This document shows positions 26,817 to 36,168 of a stretch of DNA of 64,000 bases, piece by piece. Positions within the stretch are counted from its first letter, which is position 1. The number at the start of each line of letters is the position of its first letter. This DNA is from Clostridium septicum (lineage in GTDB: Bacteria > Bacillota > Clostridia > Clostridiales > Clostridiaceae): NCBI RefSeq assembly GCF_003606265.1, contig NZ_CP023671.1, positions 1,054,001 to 1,118,000 on the forward strand, written 5' to 3'. Made by a program: the position numbers and the translations under genes. Below the pieces are notes generated by a model. That model was not told the origin of the DNA, made no database searches, and was given only the letters and a program-made list of their open reading frames with translations.

Positions 26817-28049
26817 TCACTCCTTTACTGACTTTTCTATGTGTAAGTTATTTATATAAACTATAATAATAAAGCCAAGTAACATAATTGGAAACACTCT
26901 TATTTGTATGTTCTTTAGCGTAAAATATATAACATTACTTCTAAAACAAACCCACAATATAAAACATGTAATTATATATAGTAATATTATTTGTAGAAGT
27001 GTACCCCCGAAAATTTTTGTCTTCATTATAAGGCGATCCCTTTTATTTAGGCTAAAATCTTCAAAATCACATCTTTTTTTCTCTAAAATAAAAATTAATA
27101 TTAATAAAATTAATGATAAAATCCATGAGGATATTTTTATAATTTTACTTGCTTTAACAGAAATATTAACTGGATTTTCTTTAAATGGGTTTTCTACTCT
27201 GCCACGATAAGTCCAATCAATATCTAATTTATCAACTATATTATCAACTGTGGTTGTTATATAATTATATTCACTGTCATTATCATATGGAATATAGCCA
27301 GTATTTTTTAAAGAATATAATATCTTAGTAAATTTACTGTCTGAAAAATTATCACTTTCTATATTTAATGAAGGCATAATAATTTTATCATCTAAGAAAT
27401 TTTCGTATTCTATAGAAAATTTACTATCTTTTTTTAGAAATCCAATAACTTTTAATTTAAGGTTTAAAAATAAATAATCACATTGAATATAATCTCCTAT
27501 ATTATAATTCTCTAAATATGAATAACCTAAAACCACTGGAACTGCCTTACTTTCATCTAAAAGATAATCATCCCCCGAGAAATATTCTCCACATTCGATT
27601 TTATCCTTCATATTTAAATAATTACTAGTTTTATAACCTATTTGCAATGAATTTACTGTAGTCATAAGCTTTCCATCTACTTCTTTATTAATAAACTCTT
27701 CACCTTTAGTACATATGGGGTTACCTTTATACTCTCCGATATACGTTAAAGGTTGCTTTAATATTTCATAATACTTCAAATTATTATCATTAGCGATATC
27801 TATGTATAACTTTTTCATTTTATCTAAAGAATTAGGTTCATTAAAAAATTCTATAATTGATAGTCTTCCTTTAAATCCATCATAATTATCCTTCAATTGT
27901 ATAAATCCAGTATCTATATGCTGTGAATTTAAATTTTTTTGTAATGAAACAGCCTCATAAATGCTATTAGATACTATAGTTAATAAAAAAATTGAAATAA
28001 AAATTAAGCTTTCATAACATTTAATTTTTATTATCCTTTGTAATTTCAT
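26817..28049 (-). CDS. MacB/FtsX-like permease protein without a partner ATPase
   Basis: The 410-residue protein has one N-terminal membrane helix (about 12-32), then an extracellular domain of about 270 residues (with IGEYKGNPICTKGEEFINK and VPVVLGYSYLENYNIGD), then three or four helices (about 308-325, 350-372, 384-400). This is the MacB_PCD plus FtsX-like layout of ABC permeases of the LolCDE/MacB class, although the C-terminal part is diverged. No ATP-binding gene is next to it; the partner is VanZ-like. It may pair with a distant ATPase or act as a regulator. Promoter expected in 28050-28200. Confidence 0.7.
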   Translation of the reverse strand: MKLQRIIKIKCYESLIFISIFLLTIVSNSIYEAVSLQKNLNSQHIDTGFIQLKDNYDGFKGRLSIIEFFNEPNSLDKMKKLYIDIANDNNLKYYEILKQPLTYIGEYKGNPICTKGEEFINKEVDGKLMTTVNSLQIGYKTSNYLNMKDKIECGEYFSGDDYLLDESKAVPVVLGYSYLENYNIGDYIQCDYLFLNLKLKVIGFLKKDSKFSIEYENFLDDKIIMPSLNIESDNFSDSKFTKILYSLKNTGYIPYDNDSEYNYITTTVDNIVDKLDIDWTYRGRVENPFKENPVNISVKASKIIKISSWILSLILLILIFILEKKRCDFEDFSLNKRDRLIMKTKIFGGTLLQIILLYIITCFILWVCFRSNVIYFTLKNIQIRVFPIMLLGFIIIVYINNLHIEKSVKE

Positions 28050-28334
28050 ATAATCCTCCCATTTTAAAAGTTCTCTTTATTACTTTTTCTCAATTCAAAT
28101 AAATATACTAGGTTATATTTTTTCTAAAAAATTAATATAATTTATTTTTCACATGAAAATTATACATAAAAAATAAATAAATTGCAATTTTTTCAAGTAT
28201 TAATTATAATGGTGTTCATTGTTAAAATGAATATAGAAAATCATATTACTTCATTTTCTTTTAATATTGATTTAAAATAAATCTGTCGATATATTTCTAA
28301 CAAAAATGAAATATCTATTTTAAGGAGATTTGAA

Positions 28335-28841
28335 ATGAATAAAAAGCTATTTTTGAAATTAGGATTATTGTTATTATCTCTATCACTTGTCTCATGTGGA
28401 CAAAAAAAGAATTCATCAGAAGAAGATAATTCTTCTAAATCAAGTACAAGCCAATTTGTTAGCAGCACTCAAAATTCGGTAAAAGAAAGTGTAAAAACTA
28501 CAAATCCTTCTGTTGAAAACGTAGTAGAAAGCAAACAAGAGGATGTACAAAAAAATACACATCCCTCTGTTGAAAATGCAGTAGAAAGTAAACAAGAGGA
28601 TGAGGATGTACAAAAAGATACGCACCAAGAAGCAAATGAAAAAGATTATTATGACTTAATAAAAGAAGCTTGGCAGAAACAAGAAGATTACATTGATTCT
28701 ATTGATGATTCTAAAGTAAAACAATCAGTACAAACTTCACATTCTGCTGCTATTATGAAGTCAACTGAATTGCTTATGAATCATCCTGAAGACTCTGAGG
28801 CTATAGATGAAAGTCTAAAGAAGGTTCTGGCTGGTGAATAA
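28335..28841 (+). CDS. Putative lipoprotein with internal repeat
   Basis: The 168-residue product has a lipobox LSLVSC (Cys 21) after a hydrophobic signal, so it is lipid-anchored. Residues about 24-95 are Ser/Glu/Gln/Lys rich and include a tandem duplication of the unit PSVENxVESKQED (about 58-70 and 77-89) with VQKxTH between copies. The C-terminal 60 residues are helical. No catalytic motif. Good GGAG at the start; terminator at 29013. Unknown function. Confidence 0.75.
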   Translation: MNKKLFLKLGLLLLSLSLVSCGQKKNSSEEDNSSKSSTSQFVSSTQNSVKESVKTTNPSVENVVESKQEDVQKNTHPSVENAVESKQEDEDVQKDTHQEANEKDYYDLIKEAWQKQEDYIDSIDDSKVKQSVQTSHSAAIMKSTELLMNHPEDSEAIDESLKKVLAGE

Positions 28842-29012
28842 TCTTCAAACTTTTGTAAAACAAAGTTAAGTAACTAAATATGGATGGTCACATTTCTTAT
28901 ACAGATATTTTAAAGTCTTAAGCTATATGTTTGTTATTCTATGATTTTCATTGACAACAAGACTTTTGAAATATAGATAGTTATCTTATGGTTAAATCCA
29001 TCTTTAGTCAAC

Positions 29013-29048
29013 ATAAAAGCCAATGCTATATTAAACATTGGCTTTTAT
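29013..29048. terminator. Terminator, 13-bp perfect stem
   Basis: 29013-29025 pairs with 29036-29048, followed by TATTATTAC. It ends the lipoprotein transcript and may also serve the minus-strand gene at 29108. Confidence 0.8.
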
Positions 29049-29107
29049 TATTACTTTAATCTAATCTATAAATAAAGATTAATATTTGAATAATTAATTT
29101 TAATATA

Positions 29108-29740
29108 TTATTTATACTCGCTTTTCAACTTAAAATTTAATAAAATAATTGACATTATCTCAACTATTAAAGCATCATACATGTTTATGTTATATAAATA
29201 TTTATTAAAATACAGTATTATAAATACAATTAAAATAGATGGCAAACTATTAATTAAACTCTTAAAGCCTAAAACAATACTAGTCCACTCATCAAATTCA
29301 GCTGAGCTTGATTTTTCAGGTTTATTATTAAACATGAAAATAATATTATTAAAAGCCATTGTTAATATAGATAAAATTAAACTTTTAAAATAGAATTCAT
29401 AGGATAAAGTTGCTTTAGTTATTATAAATTCTAGTAAGAAAACTATAAAAACTAATATCATAACTAAAAAAAGTGTAACTAGATTTTTTGATATAATATA
29501 TTTTAAGGTTGCCTTATGTTTTTTTAAGTAAATAGAATCTTCTTTTACTATATGTTCTGAAACAAAATTATATCTTCCCATCATAGAAATGGTAATTAAA
29601 ATAGCTAGCATATACCCATCAATAAAATCTGGTGTATCTAATCTTGTAAGTAAAAAGATTAATGTTAACCCTCCCGATAATGCTAGAAATTCTTTAATTT
29701 TATAATCAAAAATTTGTTTTATATTTTTCATTAAATACAT
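29108..29740 (-). CDS. Membrane protein of unknown function
   Basis: The 210-residue protein has about six hydrophobic helices and KPEKSSSAEFDEWTS as its one hydrophilic loop (about 137-151). The pattern resembles permease subunits of small clostridial ABC exporters, but no ATPase lies next to it. TTGGAG is about seven bases upstream of the ATG. Not recognised. Confidence 0.65.
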   Translation of the reverse strand: MYLMKNIKQIFDYKIKEFLALSGGLTLIFLLTRLDTPDFIDGYMLAILITISMMGRYNFVSEHIVKEDSIYLKKHKATLKYIISKNLVTLFLVMILVFIVFLLEFIITKATLSYEFYFKSLILSILTMAFNNIIFMFNNKPEKSSSAEFDEWTSIVLGFKSLINSLPSILIVFIILYFNKYLYNINMYDALIVEIMSIILLNFKLKSEYK

Positions 29741-29870
29741 AATAAAAACTCCAATACAGTATAATTAAAAAAATAATTATATGTTACTTTAATCAATAAA
29801 GTATATAAACATTAAGCTAACATTATACATGTCTTCTAAAACCTCATAGAATCTTGATTTAGAATAATGC

Positions 29871-30383
29871 CTAACTATTTACTTTTGTCCCAATAAAACA
29901 TCCTTTTTCATTAATATTTCTAATAAATTCATCTTTATTTTCTTCATTTTCAAATGCTGTTACTGGAATTATAACAGGATAAACTTTATTTATTTTATTC
30001 TTAAGAAAAATAGATGCTATAATTATATTTCCTTTAAACTCATGTGCAAAAATATTTTCTTTTAATGGAATAATTAACTTTTTATTATCATATGTAACTT
30101 CTATAGAATCATCCTTCACTAACACTGTCTTTTCAGCTGAAAAAATTGGCTTGTTTTTATAATGTTTAATAGAAAGTTTCTTAAATATTTTCATTATCAC
30201 TTTTGGTAATAAATAAAAAAATATATATATATCAAATAAAATCATAATTATAGTCATTAATATCTTAAGAATCAGCATAGAAGCATCACTATAAAATTCT
30301 GACTTCTTCTTTACATCATAAACATTAATTATAATTGGACTTAATATACAAATTATATTAAATGTCATATAATATGTTTTCAA
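29871..30383 (-). CDS. Membrane protein with YcxB-like C-terminal domain
   Basis: 170 residues: two membrane helices (about 7-22 and 36-62), then a soluble domain of about 90 residues. Its end, VIIPVTAFENEENKDEFIRN, resembles YcxB-like domains, which end with an I-P-x-x-x-F motif followed by a helix. The start is uncertain: TTG at 30383 opens the frame, and ATG at 30368 would also be possible; neither has a strong ribosome binding site. Function unknown. Confidence 0.55.
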   Translation of the reverse strand: MKTYYMTFNIICILSPIIINVYDVKKKSEFYSDASMLILKILMTIIMILFDIYIFFYLLPKVIMKIFKKLSIKHYKNKPIFSAEKTVLVKDDSIEVTYDNKKLIIPLKENIFAHEFKGNIIIASIFLKNKINKVYPVIIPVTAFENEENKDEFIRNINEKGCFIGTKVNS

Positions 30384-30897
30384 CCAAAACCAATTTAAAT
30401 AAGTGTACTACATAAACTTTTCTACATCTTCTACATTATTTTTAAATTTTATAACCATAATATAAAAAATGGCTTTTATTATACAGAATTTGTACTCATA
30501 TTAACTTAACATATTATATATTTCTGTTTAATTATACATTATTATAATTTATTTTTTTGTCATAACTTGTAACTTAAATATTAAATTTTAAAGCTATATT
30601 TATGAAGCTTCAAATTATAAATTAAGATCCCATAATTTTGTAAATTTCATTAAAAGTAATTTTCACTAAGAAATTAAAATTAACGATTTTAAGCCATTTA
30701 TAAGATATTAAAACTTGAAAAAATATAGTTTTTTAGTTTACTATAAATAAACTTGTAGAAATAATACTACTGAAGAGATTAGTTAGGTGACACATGAAAG
30801 AGACATTATTATGGACCCTAGAGTTTTATAAATACAACTTTAATATAGCTTTCTTGAATGTATTTGCTTAACTACTTCATACTCTACAAACTTTCAT
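30384..30897. other. Intergenic region without recognised gene
   Basis: About 510 bp of AT-rich DNA with no supported ORF, RNA or clear terminator. Between about 30760 and 30890 the composition is slightly less AT-rich, but I can read no coding signal there on either strand. Confidence 0.4.
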
Positions 30898-32229
30898 CTA
30901 AAACATATTCTCAATTCTCGAATACTCCCCAAACCACCGCAATCCCACCATTCCTTTTTCTCCGTGTCTGTTTTTTAGTATCATTGCATTTATGCAGTTT
31001 GGATTTTCGTCGGCGCTTTTAGAGTTGTAATTAACTTTTCCTTCTATACTCATTTCATCTCTATATGCTGGATTTTCTAATTTTTTATTTCTATAAAGGG
31101 CTATAACTTGATCGCTATCTTGTTCTATTCTTGCACTATCTTGTATATCACTTTCTGATATCTTATCACAGATATTATCTGAAATATTTCTATCAACCCC
31201 TCTATTTGCTTGTGCTAAAAGTACTACGCAGATATTTTCATTCATAGCTAGAGTTTTGAATTTTGATGAAATTGTTCCAAGCTTTTCTGTTAATGAATTT
31301 CCTGAAACTCCACCTATATATTTATTAATATAATCAACAAATATAATATCTAAGCCATGCTCTAGCTTATATAGTTTAATTTCATCTATTAAAGCATCTA
31401 CATTAGTTTCATTAGTAACGTAAAAATCATTGCTAAGAAGCTTAGTTACAAGAAAGTTGATCTTGTCCTTCTTCTCTTCTAGAATGGATGTTCTATTAGA
31501 AATATCAGCATATTTTATATAACAATAACTTGCTGACATTTTATTAAAAACTTCTGTATTGCTCATTTCTCCACTACAATAAATTATTTTTTGCCCATTC
31601 ATAGCCATATTTAAAGCAATTTGTAATGACATTGTAGTTTTTCCAACTCCACTTCTTGAAAAGAAAGTTATAAGACGACCTCTTTGGAAATTACAAAGCA
31701 TCTTATCAAGTTTATTAAGACCGCTTTCAAATCCATTTTCCCCATTATTGTTATAAAGCCAATCTAAGTAGTTTTCATAAGGACTTACTATGTCAACTTC
31801 TTTCTTTATGGAAGATTTATACACAGAAGCTAAGGTGTTTTCCACATGTTCAATCATATTTGCTGTTGATAAATTGTGATTTAATTTTTGGATAAGGGAT
31901 AAAAGCTCATTTCTTTTATGATTTTCAACTAAAAGCTCTAGCTTAGTTATAAAATTTTCATCACTACTTGAACATGTTGCAACTTGGGTAATATAAGTTA
32001 CTCCACCTATTTCTTTAGTAACCTCTTTATAATTTTCAAGAAAGTTTATAGTGTCTATGGCCTTCCCCTCTTCAGACATTCTTAAAATATACTCATACAT
32101 CTTTTTATGAGTTGCAATTCTAAACATAAAAGGGCTTATCCTCTCTTTAGCCTTTAAAAGCAACTTGCTATTATTAAATATTCCTCCTAAAATCTCTTGC
32201 TCTAATATAACCTCTTGATTTGTAAGCAT
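30898..32229 (-). CDS. DnaB-like replicative helicase (second copy type)
   Basis: The 443-residue protein has an N-terminal DnaB helical domain (EQEILGGIFNNSKLLLKAKERI and FMFRIATHKKMYEYI, about 9-60) and a RecA-type motor: Walker A FFSRSGVGKTT (about 184-194), a Walker B region LDIIFVDYINKY, and VVLLAQANRGVD (sensor). It ends in MILKNRHGEKGMVGLRWFG, as DnaB proteins do. It follows two winged-helix proteins, so the trio looks like a phage- or plasmid-type primosome (initiator/loader plus helicase). The normal chromosomal dnaB is expected elsewhere. GGAGG start. Confidence 0.88.
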   Translation of the reverse strand: MLTNQEVILEQEILGGIFNNSKLLLKAKERISPFMFRIATHKKMYEYILRMSEEGKAIDTINFLENYKEVTKEIGGVTYITQVATCSSSDENFITKLELLVENHKRNELLSLIQKLNHNLSTANMIEHVENTLASVYKSSIKKEVDIVSPYENYLDWLYNNNGENGFESGLNKLDKMLCNFQRGRLITFFSRSGVGKTTMSLQIALNMAMNGQKIIYCSGEMSNTEVFNKMSASYCYIKYADISNRTSILEEKKDKINFLVTKLLSNDFYVTNETNVDALIDEIKLYKLEHGLDIIFVDYINKYIGGVSGNSLTEKLGTISSKFKTLAMNENICVVLLAQANRGVDRNISDNICDKISESDIQDSARIEQDSDQVIALYRNKKLENPAYRDEMSIEGKVNYNSKSADENPNCINAMILKNRHGEKGMVGLRWFGEYSRIENMF

Positions 32230-32251
32230 AAATATTTCCTCCTACAGCCTA

Positions 32252-33223
32252 TTAATATATATACTTAGTAAAGTCCATTTTCTTTTTAAATTTATCTTTA
32301 TTCTTAAACTTCAAAGAATATTGATTCCACAAATCCCCTTTATCAACAAATCTTTTAATACCATTGTCTTTAACTAAAAAGCTCTTTAAAGACCATACAA
32401 AGCTATAGTAATATTTACTTTTAAGAATTTCTGAATAATGAGATATGCCATCAATAATTTCATAAACTGAAAAGTTAAGTAAAGCTTTTTCCATAGCAAG
32501 CTTATTTTTTAAACTTAACTCCTCTTTGCCATTTATGTTACAAGAGTTCCAACACTCAATAATCCTTATATATATATTATTGTTTTTTTCTTGTATTTTT
32601 AGGGTTTCATCTATAGAACCATTATGGGTTCCAACTTTAGAAACCATAGATACATCTGATGTTTTACCATTAAGACTTTGAAGAACTTCACCTATTTCAG
32701 AGGCTTTAGAGTACTTTTCATTTGAATTTTTCATATTAGATATTCCATTAATACCTCCATCATCATATTCATTCTTACTTACATTTTTATCTTCTGTTAC
32801 TTTTTTATTTACCTTATCTTTAGTTATATTATTATCTTTTGATACTTCTACATCTACTTTATCTTCTATATTTTCTTCACTATTATTTTTCACTTTCTTA
32901 AACTCTTGTCCACCTATATTCAAAGTCTTCTCTACCAAACTTTTATAAAATAAATATCCCTTATAAAGAAAATATCTAGTAGCTCTTCCTGTTTTCATCA
33001 TTTCAATATAACCCTTGGTTTTTAAGTTTGAAAGAAGTTTTGAAATCTTAGACCTACTTCTTATTTTTATAAAATCCATAATATCTTTATAAGTAACTTC
33101 AACAACTCCAACTCTACTTCTATCTAAAGACCATAAACCAATTAAAAAATACTTTTCCTCTGCATTTAACCTTTCATCTAAAAATATAGCTTCCTCACTT
33201 ACCATGTAATTCATCATCCCCAT
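32252..33223 (-). CDS. Winged-helix replication protein (DnaD/initiator-like)
   Basis: 323 residues. The N-terminal winged helix (about 14-95: LNAEEKYFLIGLWSLDRS, then SRSKISKLLSNLKTKGYIE) matches the protein encoded just upstream. The middle (about 105-215) is a low-complexity linker rich in Lys, Asn, Ser and Asp. The C-terminal 100 residues (IRIIECWNSCNINGKEELSL, then ALLNFSVYEIIDGISHYSE) resemble DnaD/helicase-loader-type domains. It lies 22 bp upstream of the helicase gene, which suggests helicase loading. Strong GGGGGAG start. Confidence 0.75.
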   Translation of the reverse strand: MGMMNYMVSEEAIFLDERLNAEEKYFLIGLWSLDRSRVGVVEVTYKDIMDFIKIRSRSKISKLLSNLKTKGYIEMMKTGRATRYFLYKGYLFYKSLVEKTLNIGGQEFKKVKNNSEENIEDKVDVEVSKDNNITKDKVNKKVTEDKNVSKNEYDDGGINGISNMKNSNEKYSKASEIGEVLQSLNGKTSDVSMVSKVGTHNGSIDETLKIQEKNNNIYIRIIECWNSCNINGKEELSLKNKLAMEKALLNFSVYEIIDGISHYSEILKSKYYYSFVWSLKSFLVKDNGIKRFVDKGDLWNQYSLKFKNKDKFKKKMDFTKYIY

Positions 33224-33238
33224 AAACTCTCCCCCTAA

Positions 33239-33511
33239 CTAAAAATCTTTTTTAAAATAATAATGATTAACTCTTTTTATAATTTTCTTTTCAATATATC
33301 CCTTTTCAACTAAAGCTTTAATTAACTTAGAAATCTTTGCCTTTCTTTTTGTACTACAAATCATCATTAATGATTTATAACTTGGAAAAACCTCTCCACA
33401 ATTTCTATGATCAAATTTCTTTAAAGCTATAAGAAAATACTTTTCCTCAATATTTAAATCCTCACTTTCTAAAATCCAATTATCAATTACAGTAAAATTC
33501 TTTCTTTCCAT
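33239..33511 (-). CDS. Small winged-helix protein, paralogue of the next gene's N-terminus
   Basis: The 90-residue product contains LNIEEKYFLIALKKFDHRN, CGEVFPSYKSLM and KISKLIKALVEKGYIEKKI. These align with the first 90 residues of the 323-residue protein that follows it, so one arose by duplication of the other. It is only the DNA-binding domain. A perfect 21-bp inverted repeat about 85 bp upstream may be its operator. AAAGGAG start. Confidence 0.75.
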   Translation of the reverse strand: MERKNFTVIDNWILESEDLNIEEKYFLIALKKFDHRNCGEVFPSYKSLMMICSTKRKAKISKLIKALVEKGYIEKKIIKRVNHYYFKKDF

Positions 33512-33596
33512 AAGAAAACTCCTTTCTCAATTTATATATAAAATTTCTAGGTAATTAATAAACATTATGTAATTATCCTTCTAATATATAAATACG

Positions 33597-33645
33597 AAAA
33601 AAATCATGTTTTTTACGATTTTTACGTAAAAAACATGATTTTTTT
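33597..33645. repeat. Perfect 21-bp inverted repeat with 7-base loop
   Basis: 33597-33617 and 33625-33645 are exact reverse complements around ATTTTTA. The central part reads CATGTTTTTTACG. It is upstream of the small winged-helix gene and downstream of the HepT remnant. A and T tracts at both outer ends allow bidirectional termination; an initiator-binding or operator role is also possible. Confidence 0.8.
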
Positions 33646-33679
33646 TAAAAGTTTTTTCCGACAGGAAAAGACATCTATT

Positions 33680-33808
33680 CTATATTAATTTATTAATTGC
33701 ATATATAAACTCATTAAAATCATATATATGCTTTTCTATTATCATTTTAATAACTTTAAGACTAACTTCTTGATAGTTGTGAACAGCTATATTTCTAAAA
33801 CCAACCAT
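33680..33808 (-). pseudogene. HepT-like (DUF86) HEPN RNase fragment, frameshifted
   Basis: The last 42 codons of a HepT-type protein are intact from Met at 33808: MVGFRNIAVHNYQEV, with the catalytic R-x4-H of RNIAVH and the following Tyr, to the stop at 33680-33682. Upstream the expected ISDEL-type sequence is in a different frame and contains stops (remains visible to about 33880). HepT normally pairs with a MntA nucleotidyltransferase as a toxin-antitoxin or abortive-infection module; no MntA gene is seen here. It is a dead gene between the ATPase/HEPN operon and the primosome genes. Confidence 0.7.
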
Positions 33809-33969
33809 ATGTTTAAGCTTTTTGTGCACAATTCATCTGATATTTTATTATATATAATATCATTTCCCATATACTGTACCACTCTTTCTTATTCTTTCAA
33901 TAATATAGATCATCATAATTATAACATACTGAAAACATATAAATTAAAATATATAAAAATTATATTTTA

Positions 33970-36165
33970 TTATTCTTCATCCTCTAATGCCTTTTTGAAG
34001 CTTTCAAATGTAATAATACTATTTCTTTTATAATTTTCATTAGATTTCTCTATTTCAGCAGCCTTAGCTATAACATCTAATATAACTTCCTTGCTTAAAT
34101 CCTCAACATAAATTAACCTTTCAGCTAACCATGCTGCAAGGGTTTTAGAATAGCTATTTTCAACAATTCTTTCACAATATACTAAATTTAAGTTTATATC
34201 ATCTTCCTTTGATAAATTTAAATCTCTCAATATTGTTTCAGAACGCATGACACTGTTATTTAAGTACATTATACTTTTATCTAGTATTTCAGTTATTATG
34301 TCTCTAAGAGCATCTTTATTTTCTGATTTTAAAGATAAGTTTAATATATTAGAGTTTATGCCCGCTAATATAGACATATCATAATTATTAATATTTTCAT
34401 ATACATCTTCATCCATGATAATCTTTAAATTAATATTTTTAATGCTATTTATTATATCTGTAGCTAAGAATATAATATCAAGTAAGCTTTTTTCATTGGC
34501 TATCCATTCTTGTTCAACATCTCTTAGTAATAATCCTAAATCGTTTAAACTCCAATACATATATATATTATCATTTCTTCCCATTTGGGATAATCGTTCA
34601 CTTATTTCATTACATTTATCTTCATATATTTTTGCTACATTTTTATTTCTTTTGACATTTATAAACTCTTCGCTATAGGCTATAACTCTATCCTCAAATC
34701 CCTCTAGTCCTGCTTTGACTTCTATACTAAATAATTCTTCGAAGGAACTAAATAAATACGCTAATATCACTGATAGTGAATCTACTGGACTGTTGGTAGC
34801 ATTTATAAGATTTACATCTAATTTAAACATATCTATTTTGTTTATTTTTTTATTGTTAACTTGAAATAAATTTTCTAAATTAACATTATTATTTTTTACT
34901 ATTATAAATTTACTTTTATCTAAGATATTTATTTCATTATTTATAACTACATTTGAAAATAATTTTTTAGCACTTATTTTATCTAAAATTCTTCTTACCT
35001 TTTCTTTATTTTCATATATCCATCTCTTATTTTGTATTGTATTATCATTTCCTAATATAAAGTTACTTATTTCATCAAAATCCTCTAACCTATTTTCAGT
35101 TATATAATTTGAAGCTCCCTCTATATCTGGATCATACTTAATAGATATAAAATCTTCATATATACCTAAATCATTAAGTAAGGATTTAGCTACTTTTTCT
35201 CCATGACCTTTAATTTTTGACATAACAATAGTGGATTTTCTCTTACTTCCTATTATATCTAAAATTAATTTTATTCCTGAAATATCTTCTTTATTTGGCC
35301 CTCCAAAAATAAATACGTCACTTGCAAGATCTGTTAACGCTAATGCTGCCCATTTATTTATGCCATTTACTGAATCTATTAATATATAATCTATATCATA
35401 CATCTGTTTTATTTTTTCAATTAAATATTCAATATAGCTATTTTTATAAACGCTATTTTGCTTTATTCTTTCTAGTTTTTTTATATAATTATAATTCACT
35501 TCCCCAGCTGGAATTATGTATATATCACCTAAAAAACCTTTATTTAGCTTAGTTATAAAAGAATCTATTTCTAAACCTGAATTATTTCTTTCTATGTTAG
35601 TATCATAAATGTTTTCATGTAAATAATCTATTAGTCCAGTATCAGATTGTATATCATTTGAAAAAACATAATTAAAACTTGGAGATTCTAAATCTAAGTC
35701 AATTAAGGCAACATTTTTGCCTCTTTCAGCTAAAGAATATGCAGTTTGTATTAAGGCTGAAGTTCTTCCTACGCCCCCCTTATATGAATAAAATGCTATA
35801 ATCTTCTTTTCTTCATAACGCTCTTCTAAATCGTTTTTATCTATGAATTCACTAAAAGAAGCTGCTCCACTAACTTTTACTGTTCTATCTAACTGTAAAA
35901 ACTTAGCTTCCATTTCTGTATATAGCTCAATAATTCCTGGGGTAAAAACTTCCCACTCTTTTTCTACTCCTAATAAATTAATTTCTTCGATTTTTTTATG
36001 TATGTACTTTTTAGCCAAAAGAATATCATTAGCTCTTTCAGTAACCCCAATTATATCAACTCTATTTAAATTAACTATGTCAATGGTTATCCACTCATTA
36101 TAACCATTTACAAAATATGATCTTACATCATCTATAAGTTTTTTCTTTCTATTGTTATACAGCAT
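33970..36165 (-). CDS. KGGVGR-type P-loop ATPase (ParA/MinD-like), conflict-system candidate
   Basis: 731 residues. The N-terminal 120 residues form a separate domain (YFVNGYNEWITIDIVNLN; an alpha/beta sensor-like fold). The deviant Walker A YSYKGGVGRTS (127-136, with GR in place of GK) opens a ParA/MinD-type SIMIBI domain, with ALIDLDLESP (Walker A') and YILIDSVNG. The C-terminal 330 residues are helical and unassigned. It starts three bases after the HEPN-like gene, so they are coupled. There is no ParB or centromere-like repeat, so plasmid partition is unlikely. KGGVGR ATPases have been noted in NTP-dependent conflict systems; an anti-phage role here is inference. Confidence 0.8.
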   Translation of the reverse strand: MLYNNRKKKLIDDVRSYFVNGYNEWITIDIVNLNRVDIIGVTERANDILLAKKYIHKKIEEINLLGVEKEWEVFTPGIIELYTEMEAKFLQLDRTVKVSGAASFSEFIDKNDLEERYEEKKIIAFYSYKGGVGRTSALIQTAYSLAERGKNVALIDLDLESPSFNYVFSNDIQSDTGLIDYLHENIYDTNIERNNSGLEIDSFITKLNKGFLGDIYIIPAGEVNYNYIKKLERIKQNSVYKNSYIEYLIEKIKQMYDIDYILIDSVNGINKWAALALTDLASDVFIFGGPNKEDISGIKLILDIIGSKRKSTIVMSKIKGHGEKVAKSLLNDLGIYEDFISIKYDPDIEGASNYITENRLEDFDEISNFILGNDNTIQNKRWIYENKEKVRRILDKISAKKLFSNVVINNEINILDKSKFIIVKNNNVNLENLFQVNNKKINKIDMFKLDVNLINATNSPVDSLSVILAYLFSSFEELFSIEVKAGLEGFEDRVIAYSEEFINVKRNKNVAKIYEDKCNEISERLSQMGRNDNIYMYWSLNDLGLLLRDVEQEWIANEKSLLDIIFLATDIINSIKNINLKIIMDEDVYENINNYDMSILAGINSNILNLSLKSENKDALRDIITEILDKSIMYLNNSVMRSETILRDLNLSKEDDINLNLVYCERIVENSYSKTLAAWLAERLIYVEDLSKEVILDVIAKAAEIEKSNENYKRNSIITFESFKKALEDEE

Positions 36166-36168
36166 ACT

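Noticed and set aside
33728..34033. Plus-strand ORF of 101 codons
   Set aside because: It runs antisense to the ATPase end and to the HepT remnant, with no ribosome binding site and no protein-like pattern.
33970..36165. Plasmid partition ATPase (ParA)
   Set aside because: Length 731, a GR instead of GK in the P-loop, and a HEPN-like rather than ParB partner.
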